NCBI RefSeq assembly: GCF_016924755.1
Contig: NZ_JAFFJX010000001.1
Span: forward strand, 248,001 to 312,000
DNA from: Longitalea arenae
Lineage (GTDB): Bacteria; Bacteroidota; Bacteroidia; Chitinophagales; Chitinophagaceae
Reading direction: 5' to 3'
DNA length: 64,000 bases
In this document: positions 42,964-52,156 of the stretch, in pieces
How the letters are laid out: each line of letters begins with the position of its first letter
Numbering within the stretch: position 1 is the stretch's first letter
Notes under the pieces: model-generated
The model's input: only the letters and a program-made list of their open reading frames with translations
Told to the model about the DNA's origin: nothing
Database searches by the model: none
Made by a program: the position numbers and the translations under genes

Positions 42964-44061
42964 ATGGAAAAGGTAACCAAACCACGCTATGCGAAAAGTG
43001 GCGATGATGCCATCTTTCATCAATTGCGGCAGGATGTGAGTAATCTTGTACAGCAATTGGAACCGAAACGACGGGGCAATATTTTGCTAAAAGCTGTTTT
43101 GTTCCCCGCCCTGTATTTTTTTGTCTACTTAAGTATCCTGGTTGCTGGAAAGCAGCTCGCCGTATTTTACTCCGCGTATTTCTTATTAGGTGTTATCCTG
43201 GTCATGATATTTTTAAATATTATTCATGATGCAGTGCATGGCACCATCTTTAACAGCAGGAAATTAAATCAGTGGTACGTTTACCTGTTCGATCTCATGG
43301 GCGCGAACAGTTATGTATGGCGTCAGCGGCATATCCGATTCCATCATAATTATCCTAATGTGAATGGATGGGATACAGATATTGAACAAAGTAAGCTGGC
43401 CCGGATCTTTCCCACAGGCAATGCCTTGCATATTCACCGGTATCAGCACATTTACCTGCCTTTGCTGTATCCCTTATACCTGTTTAACTGGCTGCTGGTA
43501 CGGGATTTTAAGGACTTCTTTAATAAGCGAAAGACCATCTGGAAATTGATCAGTATACCGACTATTGAATATATAAAGCTGTTTGTATTCAAGGCAGTTT
43601 TTCTGTTTTATCTTATTGTATTGCCTAAATTGGTATTGCATGTTCCCTGGACACAGGTGATTGCCGGCTTTGTGATCATGCTGTTTACCGCCAGTGTATT
43701 TTCACTGATGGTGCTGTTAAGTCCGCACGCAAATACCAGTTCAGCGTTTCCATTGCCCGATGAGAAAAACAGCCTGCCCCATAACTGGATGATGCATATG
43801 TTATATACCACGAATGATATTTCCAATGACAACTGGTTCATCCGGTTTTTCATGGGTTGTTTCAACTATCATGTGGCGCATCATCTTTTCCCGAATGTGA
43901 ATCATATATATTATCCTGAAGTAACCGGATTGTTAAAAAAATATGCGGAAAAATACGAGCTGCCGTACCGGCAGTATTCGCTAGGGGTGTCACTGGGTAA
44001 ACATTACCGGTTGTTGAAAGAGAATGGGGCAACGGACAATATTTTTGAAGAAACTATGTAA
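42964..44061 (+). CDS. Fatty acid desaturase-family membrane protein
   Basis: This 365-aa membrane protein has three histidine clusters: HDAVHGTIF, RQRHIRFHHNYPN and NYHVAHHLFPNVNHIYYP, the diiron ligands of acyl-lipid or acyl-CoA desaturases, with hydrophobic helices between them (75-95, 100-120, 195-260). The enzyme would insert a double bond into a fatty acyl chain, or hydroxylate it, using O2. It is followed by a sterol-desaturase-family gene. Exact regiospecificity is unknown. Confidence 0.92.
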   Translation: MEKVTKPRYAKSGDDAIFHQLRQDVSNLVQQLEPKRRGNILLKAVLFPALYFFVYLSILVAGKQLAVFYSAYFLLGVILVMIFLNIIHDAVHGTIFNSRKLNQWYVYLFDLMGANSYVWRQRHIRFHHNYPNVNGWDTDIEQSKLARIFPTGNALHIHRYQHIYLPLLYPLYLFNWLLVRDFKDFFNKRKTIWKLISIPTIEYIKLFVFKAVFLFYLIVLPKLVLHVPWTQVIAGFVIMLFTASVFSLMVLLSPHANTSSAFPLPDEKNSLPHNWMMHMLYTTNDISNDNWFIRFFMGCFNYHVAHHLFPNVNHIYYPEVTGLLKKYAEKYELPYRQYSLGVSLGKHYRLLKENGATDNIFEETM

Positions 44062-44083
44062 TTTTGCCATCAACTACCGGGTT

Positions 44084-44746
44084 ATGAAATTTGAGAAGAT
44101 ACACAATAAGGGTCAAGCGAGATTGTTTCAGAACCAATACCTTGAGATGCTCACCAAAACACATCCCCTGGTTATTTGGGGTATGTACATACCGGTGATC
44201 ATTTACATGCTTTATTACAGCCATGACCATCATGGTTTTTCTCCTTTACGTATTACCCTTACATTTATAGGAGCGCTGCTCTTTTGGACCTTCTTTGAAT
44301 ATATTGCCCACCGTTTCCTGTACCATTGGGTAAGTGAAAATCCACGGGTGCAAAAGTTTGTGTACACAATGCATGGTAATCACCATCATTACCCGCGCGA
44401 CAAACAACGGTTATTTCTGCCGCCGGTTCCCAGTATTATCATGGCTTCTGCTATATTTTCGTTGATGTACCTGGTTATGGGAACCAATGTATTTATGTTC
44501 TTCCCCGGCTTTATTCTCGGCTACTTATTATACGGCAGTATGCATTATGCCATTCATGCCTGGAACCCGCCTTTTAAATGGATGAAACCCCTATGGCGCA
44601 ACCACCACCTGCATCATTATAAAGACGAGAATAAGGGCTATGGCGTTAGCACCACGATCTGGGACAGGGTTTTTGGAACCATGTTCGATCTTAAAAAAGA
44701 AAAAGAAGATAAAGAGAAGGTAAAGGACCTCATGTTTAAAAGTTAA
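44084..44746 (+). CDS. Fatty acid hydroxylase/sterol desaturase-family protein
   Basis: Start ATG 44084 (MKFEKIHNKGQARLFQNQYLEMLTKTHPLVI) is typical of fatty-acid 2-hydroxylase-like proteins. The 220-aa product has HRFLYH, HGNHHHYP, HYAIHAW and HHLHHYK histidine motifs with four hydrophobic segments, matching the diiron site of the family. A TAATTTTG box overlaps the end of the upstream gene (44059-44066) and may give it separate expression. The role is probably lipid 2-hydroxylation, as in sphingolipid or hydroxy-fatty-acid synthesis. Confidence 0.9.
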   Translation: MKFEKIHNKGQARLFQNQYLEMLTKTHPLVIWGMYIPVIIYMLYYSHDHHGFSPLRITLTFIGALLFWTFFEYIAHRFLYHWVSENPRVQKFVYTMHGNHHHYPRDKQRLFLPPVPSIIMASAIFSLMYLVMGTNVFMFFPGFILGYLLYGSMHYAIHAWNPPFKWMKPLWRNHHLHHYKDENKGYGVSTTIWDRVFGTMFDLKKEKEDKEKVKDLMFKS

Positions 44747-44787
44747 CCAGTTAACGGGATAAGCAGTTAACTGGTCAGCCCGTTAAC
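44742..44787. repeat. GTTAAC palindromes at 8/16/16-bp spacing; terminator-like
   Basis: GTTAAC starts at 44742, 44750, 44766 and 44782, in steps of 8, 16 and 16 bp. CCAGTTAAC (44747-44755) and GTTAACTGG (44766-44774) form a perfect 9-bp stem. It lies at the overlap of two converging gene ends (stops at 44746 and 44783). Confidence 0.75.
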
Positions 44788-45907
44788 TGAATATATACCT
44801 GTAAGTACGGTGTATTTTGTCCTGTTTGGCGCCGGTGGCTTCATGCAGGGCAATCATTTTGTCGTTGAAATCGCCCACCCAGGCCAACTCCACGCCGGTA
44901 ATGGTATTCCGGGGCAATACCTCCAGTTGTAAACAGCGGATAAGCGCCGATTCAATACCATGGTTCTGAAATCTTTTTTTGCAACCCATGATAATGATCC
45001 GGAGCCGGTCAACGGTTTTTGTTTTCGAATACCAGAAGAATTTTAGTTTACCCCAGAGGTTCAGTTTGCCATGCACGTGTTTTAATACCTGGTTTACATC
45101 GGGTAAACAAAGTACGACGGCGATAGGCTCGTTCTTATAATAGGCGAACCAGATGATGCGCTCATCCATAATAGCCTTCATTTGCCGGAAAGATTCTTTT
45201 ATGGTGCCCATTTCAATGGGGGTGAAGTTCTCAAAGTCGCTCCAGGCGTCATTGTAGATCTCCCTGAAATCGGCAGCAAATTGATCGAACCGTGATTTAT
45301 GGAAATGCCGGAATTCGTAGCCGGGTTTCTTCATTACCCAGTCGGCAATGCGGGTGAAGCGTTCGGGTAATGGAGTGGTGGCGTCTAAAAAATTGGTAAA
45401 CTGGTCATACAGTTTTGTAAAGCCGTATGCTTCAAAAAAGTCTTTGTAGTAGGAAGGGTTATAGTTCATCCCCAGGCTTGGGGGCTTAAAGCCATGGATC
45501 AGCAATCCCCAATATTTGTCATTTTCCCCAAAATTAATAGGGCCGTCCATTGCTTGCATGCCTTTGCTTTTCAGCCAGGATTTGGCTGTATCGAGCAACA
45601 GGAAAGCCGCTTTTTCGTCGCGGATGCACTCAAAAAAGCCTACCCCGCCGGTTGGCTGCGGGTTCTTATGTGCCTTTTCATAATTTATAAAGGCGGCTAT
45701 CCTGCCAATCACCTGACCGTTTTTATCGGTCAGCAGCCAGCGGTTACAAATGCCATGCGAAAAAAAAACATTATGGGAAGGGTCAAAAACGGCTTCCACA
45801 TCACTGTCCAATGGGCAAATCCAGTTCGGATCGTCTTTATATAGTCTTTTTGGCAGGTCAATAAACGCACGTGCCTGCTTCGAATTGGCTACCTCTATCA
45901 GGTTCAT
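44783..45907 (-). CDS. GNAT-like acyltransferase of unknown specificity
   Basis: This 374-aa protein has no signal peptide. Its N-terminal part (LPKRLYKDDPNWICPLDSDVEAVFDPSHNVFF) and C-terminal part (RIIIMGCKKRFQNHGIESALIRCLQLEVL, ELAWVGDFNDKMIALHEATGA) fit GNAT-fold proteins of Bacteroidota; the VGDFNDK...HEATGAK segment matches the last strands of the fold. It converges with a lipid desaturase/hydroxylase pair, so a lipid N- or O-acylation role is possible. That link is context only. Confidence 0.7.
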   Translation of the reverse strand: MNLIEVANSKQARAFIDLPKRLYKDDPNWICPLDSDVEAVFDPSHNVFFSHGICNRWLLTDKNGQVIGRIAAFINYEKAHKNPQPTGGVGFFECIRDEKAAFLLLDTAKSWLKSKGMQAMDGPINFGENDKYWGLLIHGFKPPSLGMNYNPSYYKDFFEAYGFTKLYDQFTNFLDATTPLPERFTRIADWVMKKPGYEFRHFHKSRFDQFAADFREIYNDAWSDFENFTPIEMGTIKESFRQMKAIMDERIIWFAYYKNEPIAVVLCLPDVNQVLKHVHGKLNLWGKLKFFWYSKTKTVDRLRIIIMGCKKRFQNHGIESALIRCLQLEVLPRNTITGVELAWVGDFNDKMIALHEATGAKQDKIHRTYRYIFS

Positions 45908-45927
45908 GTAGCGAACTTAGGAATTAT

Positions 45928-46257
45928 TCACCATTTATCGTCATCCGGAATATTCTCCGGCGGTTTGAATTGTGCCCGCAGTTTTAATTTCTGCAGCTGC
46001 CTTTCTATGATAAGGCCGGCAATCAACTGCCCCGCATCCTGACCGGCCTGTCTTTCAAGGGTCTCTTTCAGGGTTTTTTCTGAAATATCTATCCGGTACA
46101 AGATGTTGATAAGCCGTGCAAAATCAGTTTGTATCAACTGGTTTACCGCTGCTGACAGGGCATCGGTAAGCTGCTGCTTATCATTTGTGAGAGGAAGGTT
46201 AAAATCGCCACTCAACTGATCCTGTATAAAGGGAATATTTTCTTCAGATAATGGCAT
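45928..46257 (-). CDS. Hypothetical protein (109 aa), helical
   Basis: I start at 46257 (MPLSEENIPFIQDQLSGDFNLPLTNDKQQLTDALSAAVNQLI); the longer frame to 46320 adds a hydrophobic stretch unlikely for this protein. The product is all-helical with LINILYRIDISEKTLKETL and a Pro-rich C-terminus PPENIPDDDKW. It is soluble. I do not recognise the family. It lies 20 nt upstream of the GNAT-like gene, so the two are probably one operon. Confidence 0.72.
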   Translation of the reverse strand: MPLSEENIPFIQDQLSGDFNLPLTNDKQQLTDALSAAVNQLIQTDFARLINILYRIDISEKTLKETLERQAGQDAGQLIAGLIIERQLQKLKLRAQFKPPENIPDDDKW

Positions 46258-46459
46258 AATTATGTAAATAAATTTATTGCATATTAAAAAAATATCCAGT
46301 GCAACTACAGCGAAAGTCACCCGAATAAATATTTACCGGCCGCTAATTTCTTCTGCCCCCAAATGACTATTTTTACAAAGGGATGCACCAGGAGCGAATG
46401 GTGAATTCCAGTAACAAAGACCCTCACTTCATTGTACATTTTAACCTTATTCTCCGGAT

Positions 46460-49171
46460 ATGCGTTGGAGTGCTGGGATAATTGCATGCTTACTGTTTCT
46501 GAGTACCTGTGTTCAGGCACAGCGTACGCGTTATGGTACCGTTAAAGGTACGGTGACAGATTCATTAACCCGCCGTTCGCTTGAATCCACTTCAGTAGCT
46601 GTTTATCTTAGCTCAGATTCTTCATTAGTTAATTATGCTTTAACCACCCGCAAGGGCGAATTTACTGTTAATAATATCCCATTAAATACCCATTGTACCA
46701 TCGTCATTACGCACCGGGGATACGATGTTTTTTCCCGGTTAATAAAGCTGACTGCCGATAAGAAAGAGCTACTGCTTGATACCATCTTACTGGTAAAGGC
46801 ATTTAACGAATTAAAAGCGGTTACCGTTACAGCCTTACGCCCGCCGGTGTCAGTAAAACCCGATACGCTTGAGTTCAATGTTTCTTCCTTTAAGACGATG
46901 CCGAATGCAATGGTTGAAGACCTGTTAAAACAATTGCCGGGCGTTGATGTAGATAAAGATGGTAATGTTACCATCAATGGGAAGAAGGTGTCGAAAATCA
47001 TGGTAGATGGAAGGGAATTCTTTGGTGGTGATCCGAAAATCGCGCTCAAGAACCTGCCTAAAGATATCATTGATAAACTGCAGGTAGTAGATAATAAAAG
47101 CAGGGAGGCACGCTTTAATAAGACCAGCAATGGCAACGAAGACCTGGCGATAAATCTTACGTTGCGCAAAGAGGCGCAAAAAGGCTGGTTTGGCAGGGTG
47201 AGCGCGGGTTATGGCACCAATGAAAGGTATGAGGGCTCGGCTATGGTTAACTTTTTTAATGGAGCCAAACAATTCAGTCTTATCGGCAATGCCAACAATA
47301 CCAACCGCGGCAGTATTTCAGGGGAGGGTTTTGATATTTCGAATAGCCGCAGTACCCTCGATGGGGGCGGGGGCGGCCTGACCCGGGCCGCTTCGGGTGG
47401 TTTGAACTTCAGTGAAAGTATTGGCCAGCAGCTCAAATTGAATGGCAGCTATTTTTATAACAACAGTCACACCGATAACATTTCAAAAACACAAAGGGAA
47501 AACAGGTTACCGGATACTACTTTTTTCTACAATGCCGATAACAACAGCACAAATGATTACGGCAATCACCGGCTTTCTCTCAATGCCAGTTACACCATCG
47601 ATACACTGACTGAAATTCACATTAATTCGTATGTGAACACGAACACAAGTGATGCCGTGAACAGCAAAGTAGCGGCATCAAGGGGGAAGGGCAGCCAATT
47701 GATCAATACCAGTGAGAACACGTTCAGCACAACCGGCGATGGAAAAAATATCAGCACCGAGTTTTTCCTAAGTCATCGTTTCAGGAAACAGGGGCGTGGG
47801 CTTACACTGGGTTTAACGTACAATTATAACGATCAGGTATCTGTCGATGATAATATCGGACAAAACGATTTTTATAAAAATGGCATCCTCGATAGCATAG
47901 ATGTGGTGAATCAACGCAGCAATATGACCAACAAGGGTACAGGCGTAACATTTACAGCTACCTATGCCGAGCCGCTGACCGAATACATCAATGCTATAGT
48001 CAGATATAATTACGCACGCAACAATAGTTTTTCAGACAAGAACACCAACCGGTTCAATTCAGTAACCGGAAAATATGACCTGGAAGACACGGCTTTTACC
48101 AATGCCTTTCGTAACATCAATGAAACGCATACGCCTGACCTGAGTATTACATTCAATAAAAACGAGTACCGGGCATCCATCGGGTCGGGGATCCAGTTCA
48201 TGAAGCAGGATAATTACACGATCACCAGCGGCGAATTATTGCAACAGCAGTATATAAACATCACACCCTCTGCAAACATTGGGTATAACTTTAGCAAAAC
48301 CGGCAACGTGGCTATTTTCTACAATGGCCGCAGCCAGCAGCCCTCTATACAACAATTGCAACCGGTACCTGATAACAGCAACCCATTATATGTACAGTTG
48401 GGTAATCCCGATCTGCGTCCCTCTTTTTACCATAACGTAAATGTGCAGGTGCGTGAATCAAAAGGAAATAATTACTGGTTTACCGGTTTAAGCCTCAACA
48501 CGACCCAAAACCAGATCATTTATCAGAACTGGTTCGATGATGTAGGTAAACAATACAGCCAGCCGGTGAATGTAAATGGCAATTTGGGTATGTCGGGCAA
48601 CCTGCAATACAGCCTCACCCTCAAAAAAAGAGATATGCTGCTTCGAATGAACCTGGGCAGCAATGGATACTTTAACCGGAATAATACATTTGTCAACCGC
48701 GTAAGCATCACTTCCAATGCCTATAGTTTCTCGCAGTCAATCGGGCTGAATTTTACTTATAAACAACAGTTGAGCGTAATGCCATCCTTTAATATCCGGT
48801 TTAATAAAACAAGCTATTCATCAGAATCCGTGCAGGCTGCCTCGTTCAATACCAAAACATTCGGTTTAAGCGCCTTCTGGAATGAACCAAAATGGCTGAT
48901 CCTGGAAAACAACCTGCAATACAGCTATAACAGCCAGATCGCCCCTGGATTTAACAAAAGCGTTACCATGTGGAGTGCTGCTGTGAATTGCCAGTTATTT
49001 AAAAAGCAGCAGGCTATTGTACGGCTGGCCGTATATGATATTTTACGGCAGAATGCAGGCGTATCGCGCAGCATTACCCAAACATATATTGAAGACCGGC
49101 AAACGGAGGTATTGCAGCAATACTTCCTGCTTTCGTTTATTTATAATCTGAGAAAGTTTAATACGAGATAA
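46460..49171 (+). CDS. TonB-dependent receptor-like outer-membrane beta-barrel protein
   Basis: This 903-aa protein has a signal peptide MRWSAGIIACLLFLSTCVQAQ. A CarboxypepD_reg-like beta-sandwich follows (about 25-110: GTVKGTVTDSLTRRSLESTSV), then a plug domain (MPNAMVEDLLKQLPGVDVDKDGNVTINGKKVSKIMVDGREFFGG, 150-210) and a long barrel with alternating aromatic strands to the C-terminus. It lacks a clear TonB box. It resembles the outer-membrane beta-barrel family of Bacteroidota without a SusD partner, so a carbohydrate PUL role is unlikely. Substrate unknown. Confidence 0.9.
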   Translation: MRWSAGIIACLLFLSTCVQAQRTRYGTVKGTVTDSLTRRSLESTSVAVYLSSDSSLVNYALTTRKGEFTVNNIPLNTHCTIVITHRGYDVFSRLIKLTADKKELLLDTILLVKAFNELKAVTVTALRPPVSVKPDTLEFNVSSFKTMPNAMVEDLLKQLPGVDVDKDGNVTINGKKVSKIMVDGREFFGGDPKIALKNLPKDIIDKLQVVDNKSREARFNKTSNGNEDLAINLTLRKEAQKGWFGRVSAGYGTNERYEGSAMVNFFNGAKQFSLIGNANNTNRGSISGEGFDISNSRSTLDGGGGGLTRAASGGLNFSESIGQQLKLNGSYFYNNSHTDNISKTQRENRLPDTTFFYNADNNSTNDYGNHRLSLNASYTIDTLTEIHINSYVNTNTSDAVNSKVAASRGKGSQLINTSENTFSTTGDGKNISTEFFLSHRFRKQGRGLTLGLTYNYNDQVSVDDNIGQNDFYKNGILDSIDVVNQRSNMTNKGTGVTFTATYAEPLTEYINAIVRYNYARNNSFSDKNTNRFNSVTGKYDLEDTAFTNAFRNINETHTPDLSITFNKNEYRASIGSGIQFMKQDNYTITSGELLQQQYINITPSANIGYNFSKTGNVAIFYNGRSQQPSIQQLQPVPDNSNPLYVQLGNPDLRPSFYHNVNVQVRESKGNNYWFTGLSLNTTQNQIIYQNWFDDVGKQYSQPVNVNGNLGMSGNLQYSLTLKKRDMLLRMNLGSNGYFNRNNTFVNRVSITSNAYSFSQSIGLNFTYKQQLSVMPSFNIRFNKTSYSSESVQAASFNTKTFGLSAFWNEPKWLILENNLQYSYNSQIAPGFNKSVTMWSAAVNCQLFKKQQAIVRLAVYDILRQNAGVSRSITQTYIEDRQTEVLQQYFLLSFIYNLRKFNTR

Positions 49172-49296
49172 GTCAAATTAGTCAGTAGTCAAAGCAGTCA
49201 TATGGCTAGTCTTATGTGACTCCTTTGACTCTTTTGACTCTTGTGACTCCTTTGACCCATTTGGCTCTCTTGACCCCTTTTGACCCATTTGATTTG
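49172..49296. repeat. TTTGACTC-type word array with inverted partner
   Basis: 49217-49295 is a degenerate 8-10 bp tandem array (TTTGACTC, TTTGACCC and variants). The 40 bp before it (49172-49211) carries AGTCAAA words on the same strand, the complement, so the two halves can fold together. It occupies the whole space between converging genes and may be the terminator of both. Confidence 0.75.
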
Positions 49297-50070
49297 TTAG
49301 AATTTCTCTACCACGCCGAGCCCGAATAAAGCAAAATCATATTTAACGGGATCATCAGGGTCGAGTGTACGGAGGTGGCTGGTTAATTCAAGCGCTGCCT
49401 GCCAGTCGATCTGTTTTCTGGGCAAGAGGTTAAAGCGTTTCGCTACCCGGGCCACATGTAAGTCGATAGGGCAAATAAGTTGCGCAGGCCTTATCGTTTT
49501 CCAGATACCGAAATCAACACCGCTATTGTCCTGCCTCACCATCCAGCGTAAGAACATATTCAGCCGCTTGCACGTTGAATTCTTTTCAGGCGTTGCTATG
49601 TGTTTGCGGGTGCGGGCAGGTACATCTTGCAGGGAAAAAAAGTAATGGTGGAAACCCGCCAATCCGTTTTCAATGCTGGTATCGTTTTTCTGCATGCCGC
49701 GCGTAAATGCAGTTTCGAGGCTGGTATATTTGGAATAATGGAACTTTAAGAATTCTACGAAGTATAGCAGATCCGTGGTGTTGAACGTGCGGTGTTTGAA
49801 GGACAGCAGTTTTTTCAGGTCGTTCTCGTGATGCTGTAAAACGAACTGATGCGGCGCCATATCCATCGCCTGCATCAGTTCCTGCGATTTTTTAATGATA
49901 ATGGTGCGGTTACCCCAGGCAAAGATGGCCGCAAAAAAACCGGCGATCTCTATGTCGGGTTTTTGGGAAAATAGATGTGGTATGGAAACAGGATCATCTT
50001 TAATGAACGAAGGCTGATTATATTCCTCCGTTTTGCGGTTTAAAAAATCCTTCAAAGATGGCTGCTTCAT
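49297..50070 (-). CDS. TIGR02757-family protein
   Basis: This 257-aa protein matches the TIGR02757 family of Bacteroidota: SFIKDDPVSIPHLFSQKPDIEIAGFFAAIFAWGNRTIIIKKSQELM near the N-terminus and ICPIDLHVARVAKRFNLLPRKQIDWQAALELTSHLRTLDPDDPVKYDFALFGLGV at the end. The C-terminal helical pattern resembles the helix-hairpin-helix region of endonuclease III-like proteins. No function is established. It follows the cystathionine gamma-synthase gene after 27 nt. Confidence 0.92.
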   Translation of the reverse strand: MKQPSLKDFLNRKTEEYNQPSFIKDDPVSIPHLFSQKPDIEIAGFFAAIFAWGNRTIIIKKSQELMQAMDMAPHQFVLQHHENDLKKLLSFKHRTFNTTDLLYFVEFLKFHYSKYTSLETAFTRGMQKNDTSIENGLAGFHHYFFSLQDVPARTRKHIATPEKNSTCKRLNMFLRWMVRQDNSGVDFGIWKTIRPAQLICPIDLHVARVAKRFNLLPRKQIDWQAALELTSHLRTLDPDDPVKYDFALFGLGVVEKF

Positions 50071-50097
50071 TGTATTTCATTATTGAAAAATCTGCGA

Positions 50098-51237
50098 TTA
50101 TCCTATAGCCGCTTTAAGATCATCTATAAGGTCCTCTGCATCTTCGATGCCAACGCTCAACCGGATCAGCGAATCACTCAATCCGTTCTTTAATCGCTCT
50201 TCGCGGGGTATAGAAGCGTGGGTCATGGTAGCCGGATGATTGATCAGCGATTCCACGCCGCCCAGGCTTTCAGCCAGGGAAAATACTTTGGTTGATGATA
50301 GTAAAGTCATGGCTGTTTCAACACTGTCGTCCTGTAATGTAAAACTGATCATGCCGCCAAATCCACGCATTTGTTTTTTGGCAACGGTATACCCGGGATG
50401 ATCATCGAAACCACACCAGTAAACATGTCCTACTTTTGGATGATTGCGCAGGAAATGGGCTATTTTTTCACCATTCTCACAATGCCTTTGCATGCGTACA
50501 TGCAGTGTTTTTATACCACGTAATACCAGGAAGCAATCCATGGGGCCGGGCACGGCACCGCAGCTTTTTTGAATGAAGTACAACTGGTCGCGGAGCGCCT
50601 GATCATTCATCACCAGCGCGCCCTGGATAACATCACTGTGGCCGCCCAGGTACTTGGTAGCCGAGTGCATAACGATATCTGCACCCAGGTCAAGCGGATT
50701 TTGCAGATAAGGAGAAGCGAAGGTATTGTCGACACACAACAATATGTTATTGGCTTTGGCAATCGCCGCTACGGCTGCAATGTCAACAATATTGATCAGT
50801 GGATTGGTAGGCGTTTCTGTCCAGATAAGTTTTGTGTTCTTATTTACATATGATTGAATGTTTTCAGCCTGCTGCATGTTAATATAATGAAAGCGAATGC
50901 CGAATTTTTCGAACACCCTGGTGAAAAGCCGGTAAGTACCGCCATACATATCGTTGGCGGCAATAACTTCGTCACCAGGCTGTAACAATTTCAGAACGGC
51001 ATCAGTAGCTGCCACGCCACTGCTGAAGGCGAGCCCGTATTTTCCATTTTCAATAACAGCCAGGGCTTCTTCGAGTGCGAACCGCGTAGGGTTCTGGGAG
51101 CGGGCATATTCAAACCCTTTATGCTTACCGGGTGCGGCTTGCACAAAAGTGGAAGTCTGGTAAATGGGGGTCATTATAGCTCCGGTTGATGGATCAGGTT
51201 CAGCGCCGGCATGAATGCATTTTGTTCCTGGTTTCAT
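50098..51237 (-). CDS. Cystathionine gamma-synthase/lyase-type PLP enzyme
   Basis: This 379-aa enzyme of the Cys/Met metabolism PLP family has [73 protein letters not shown] with the PLP-binding Lys in SATKY, and [25 protein letters not shown]. The YARSQNPTR and SLGGVESLI motifs are shared by MetB, CTH and O-acetylhomoserine sulfhydrylases, so whether it is metB or mccB is undecided. Cystathionine gamma-synthase or lyase is the most likely activity. The start is clear (ATG 51237). Confidence 0.93.
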   Translation of the reverse strand: MKPGTKCIHAGAEPDPSTGAIMTPIYQTSTFVQAAPGKHKGFEYARSQNPTRFALEEALAVIENGKYGLAFSSGVAATDAVLKLLQPGDEVIAANDMYGGTYRLFTRVFEKFGIRFHYINMQQAENIQSYVNKNTKLIWTETPTNPLINIVDIAAVAAIAKANNILLCVDNTFASPYLQNPLDLGADIVMHSATKYLGGHSDVIQGALVMNDQALRDQLYFIQKSCGAVPGPMDCFLVLRGIKTLHVRMQRHCENGEKIAHFLRNHPKVGHVYWCGFDDHPGYTVAKKQMRGFGGMISFTLQDDSVETAMTLLSSTKVFSLAESLGGVESLINHPATMTHASIPREERLKNGLSDSLIRLSVGIEDAEDLIDDLKAAIG

Positions 51238-51462
51238 CTGTAGTTTTTTTATTGTTATTTGGCCGAAGTATATAGCTGATCTGTAAATGCTTTAATGTAT
51301 GGCCATTGATATGGTGCAAAGATGCGGAATTAAAACCAGCTCTGCTTCGCCGTACTTCCTCAAAAAAAGCCGTTCCACGGCCTGTTGTACGGCTTTTATC
51401 CGTTTGTTCATTCCTTATTTCCAGTTTAACAGAAGCTTAACCTGAAAGTTGAAATTCCCTGT

Positions 51463-51482
51463 AACATTTTGCAAATGCTGTA
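51463..51482 (+). promoter_or_regulatory. 20-bp conserved upstream element, copy 2
   Basis: Identical to 11444-11463 (AACATTTTGCAAATGCTGTA). It ends 163 nt before the ATG at 51645, against 165 nt at the other copy, and about 100 nt before the promoter of this gene. Confidence 0.55.
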
Positions 51483-51583
51483 TGGGCGTGCATTTGCGGC
51501 GACTGCTTTAAATGCGTACCTGATACAAATGTGCGAAAATGTTCGTAGTTCTTGTCATGAAGCCTCCGCCGGTACTAATTATC

Positions 51584-51614
51584 TTGACTTCGCCTCTTAT
51601 CCGCTATACTTTTG
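51584..51614 (+). promoter_or_regulatory. Promoter of PepSY-like paralogue C
   Basis: TTG (51584-51586), a 20-nt spacer and TACTTTTG (51607-51614) fit the Bacteroidota consensus; the ATG at 51645 follows after 30 nt. The same TACTTTTG box precedes the truncated copy at 56463. Confidence 0.75.
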
Positions 51615-51644
51615 GTTCATCAATCAAGCTTAAAAGTATACGCC

Positions 51645-52085
51645 ATGAAAAAAGTGATAGCCATTGTATTCGCCGCGCTGGTTACAGGAAGCGCCTTCGC
51701 ATTCGATCCTTTTGATCCGAACGAGAAAGTTTTAAAAGCATTTAATGAAACCTTTACCGGTGTACAGGAGGTACGCTGGGAAGAATTCCCCAAGTATTAT
51801 GCAGTTAGCTTTGTAAGCGGCGGCATTCGGGCAAAGGTGAACTACGACAAAGATGGGAATATGATCAGCTCCATTCGTTACTACAATCCGCAATTGCTTC
51901 CACTATATATCCTTAATAAGATCAATAAAGAAAATCCCCGCAAAAAAATGTTTGGGGTAACTGAAGTTACACACGGTGGTTTAATCGCTTATTATATCAA
52001 GCTGGAAGATAAGACGCATTGGTATACGCTGAAGGTGGATGTTGACGGCAACAGCCAGTTAACTGAAAAATACAGAAAAGTATAA
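51645..52085 (+). CDS. Small secreted PepSY-like protein, paralogue C
   Basis: Start ATG 51645 gives signal MKKVIAIVFAALVTGSAFAF; 146 aa in all. The mature part is closest to the PepSY-like/BLIP pattern: VLKAFNETFTGVQEVRWEEFPKYYAVSFVSGGIRAKVNYDKDGNMISSIRYYNPQLLPLYILNKIN and AYYIKLEDKTHWYTLKVDVDGNSQ. The leader AAAAGTATACGCCATGAAAAA resembles that of 11628 and 56463. The upstream 20-bp element and promoter are described separately. Function unknown; exported. Confidence 0.78.
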   Translation: MKKVIAIVFAALVTGSAFAFDPFDPNEKVLKAFNETFTGVQEVRWEEFPKYYAVSFVSGGIRAKVNYDKDGNMISSIRYYNPQLLPLYILNKINKENPRKKMFGVTEVTHGGLIAYYIKLEDKTHWYTLKVDVDGNSQLTEKYRKV

Positions 52086-52156
52086 ACGGTTTTCAATCAC
52101 CCTGAGGGCCTGGCCCGGTCACACAAGCCAAAGCTCCCGGGGTGTTTTTATAAATT

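Larger units (their letters stand above)
51238..51644 (+). other. Intergenic 0.4 kb upstream of PepSY-like paralogue C
   Basis: Contains the second copy of the 20-bp conserved element (51463-51482) and a good promoter (51584-51614). A CATCTTTG sequence on the minus strand (51317-51324) is a weak -7 candidate for the cystathionine enzyme gene. No frame is supported. Confidence 0.5.
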
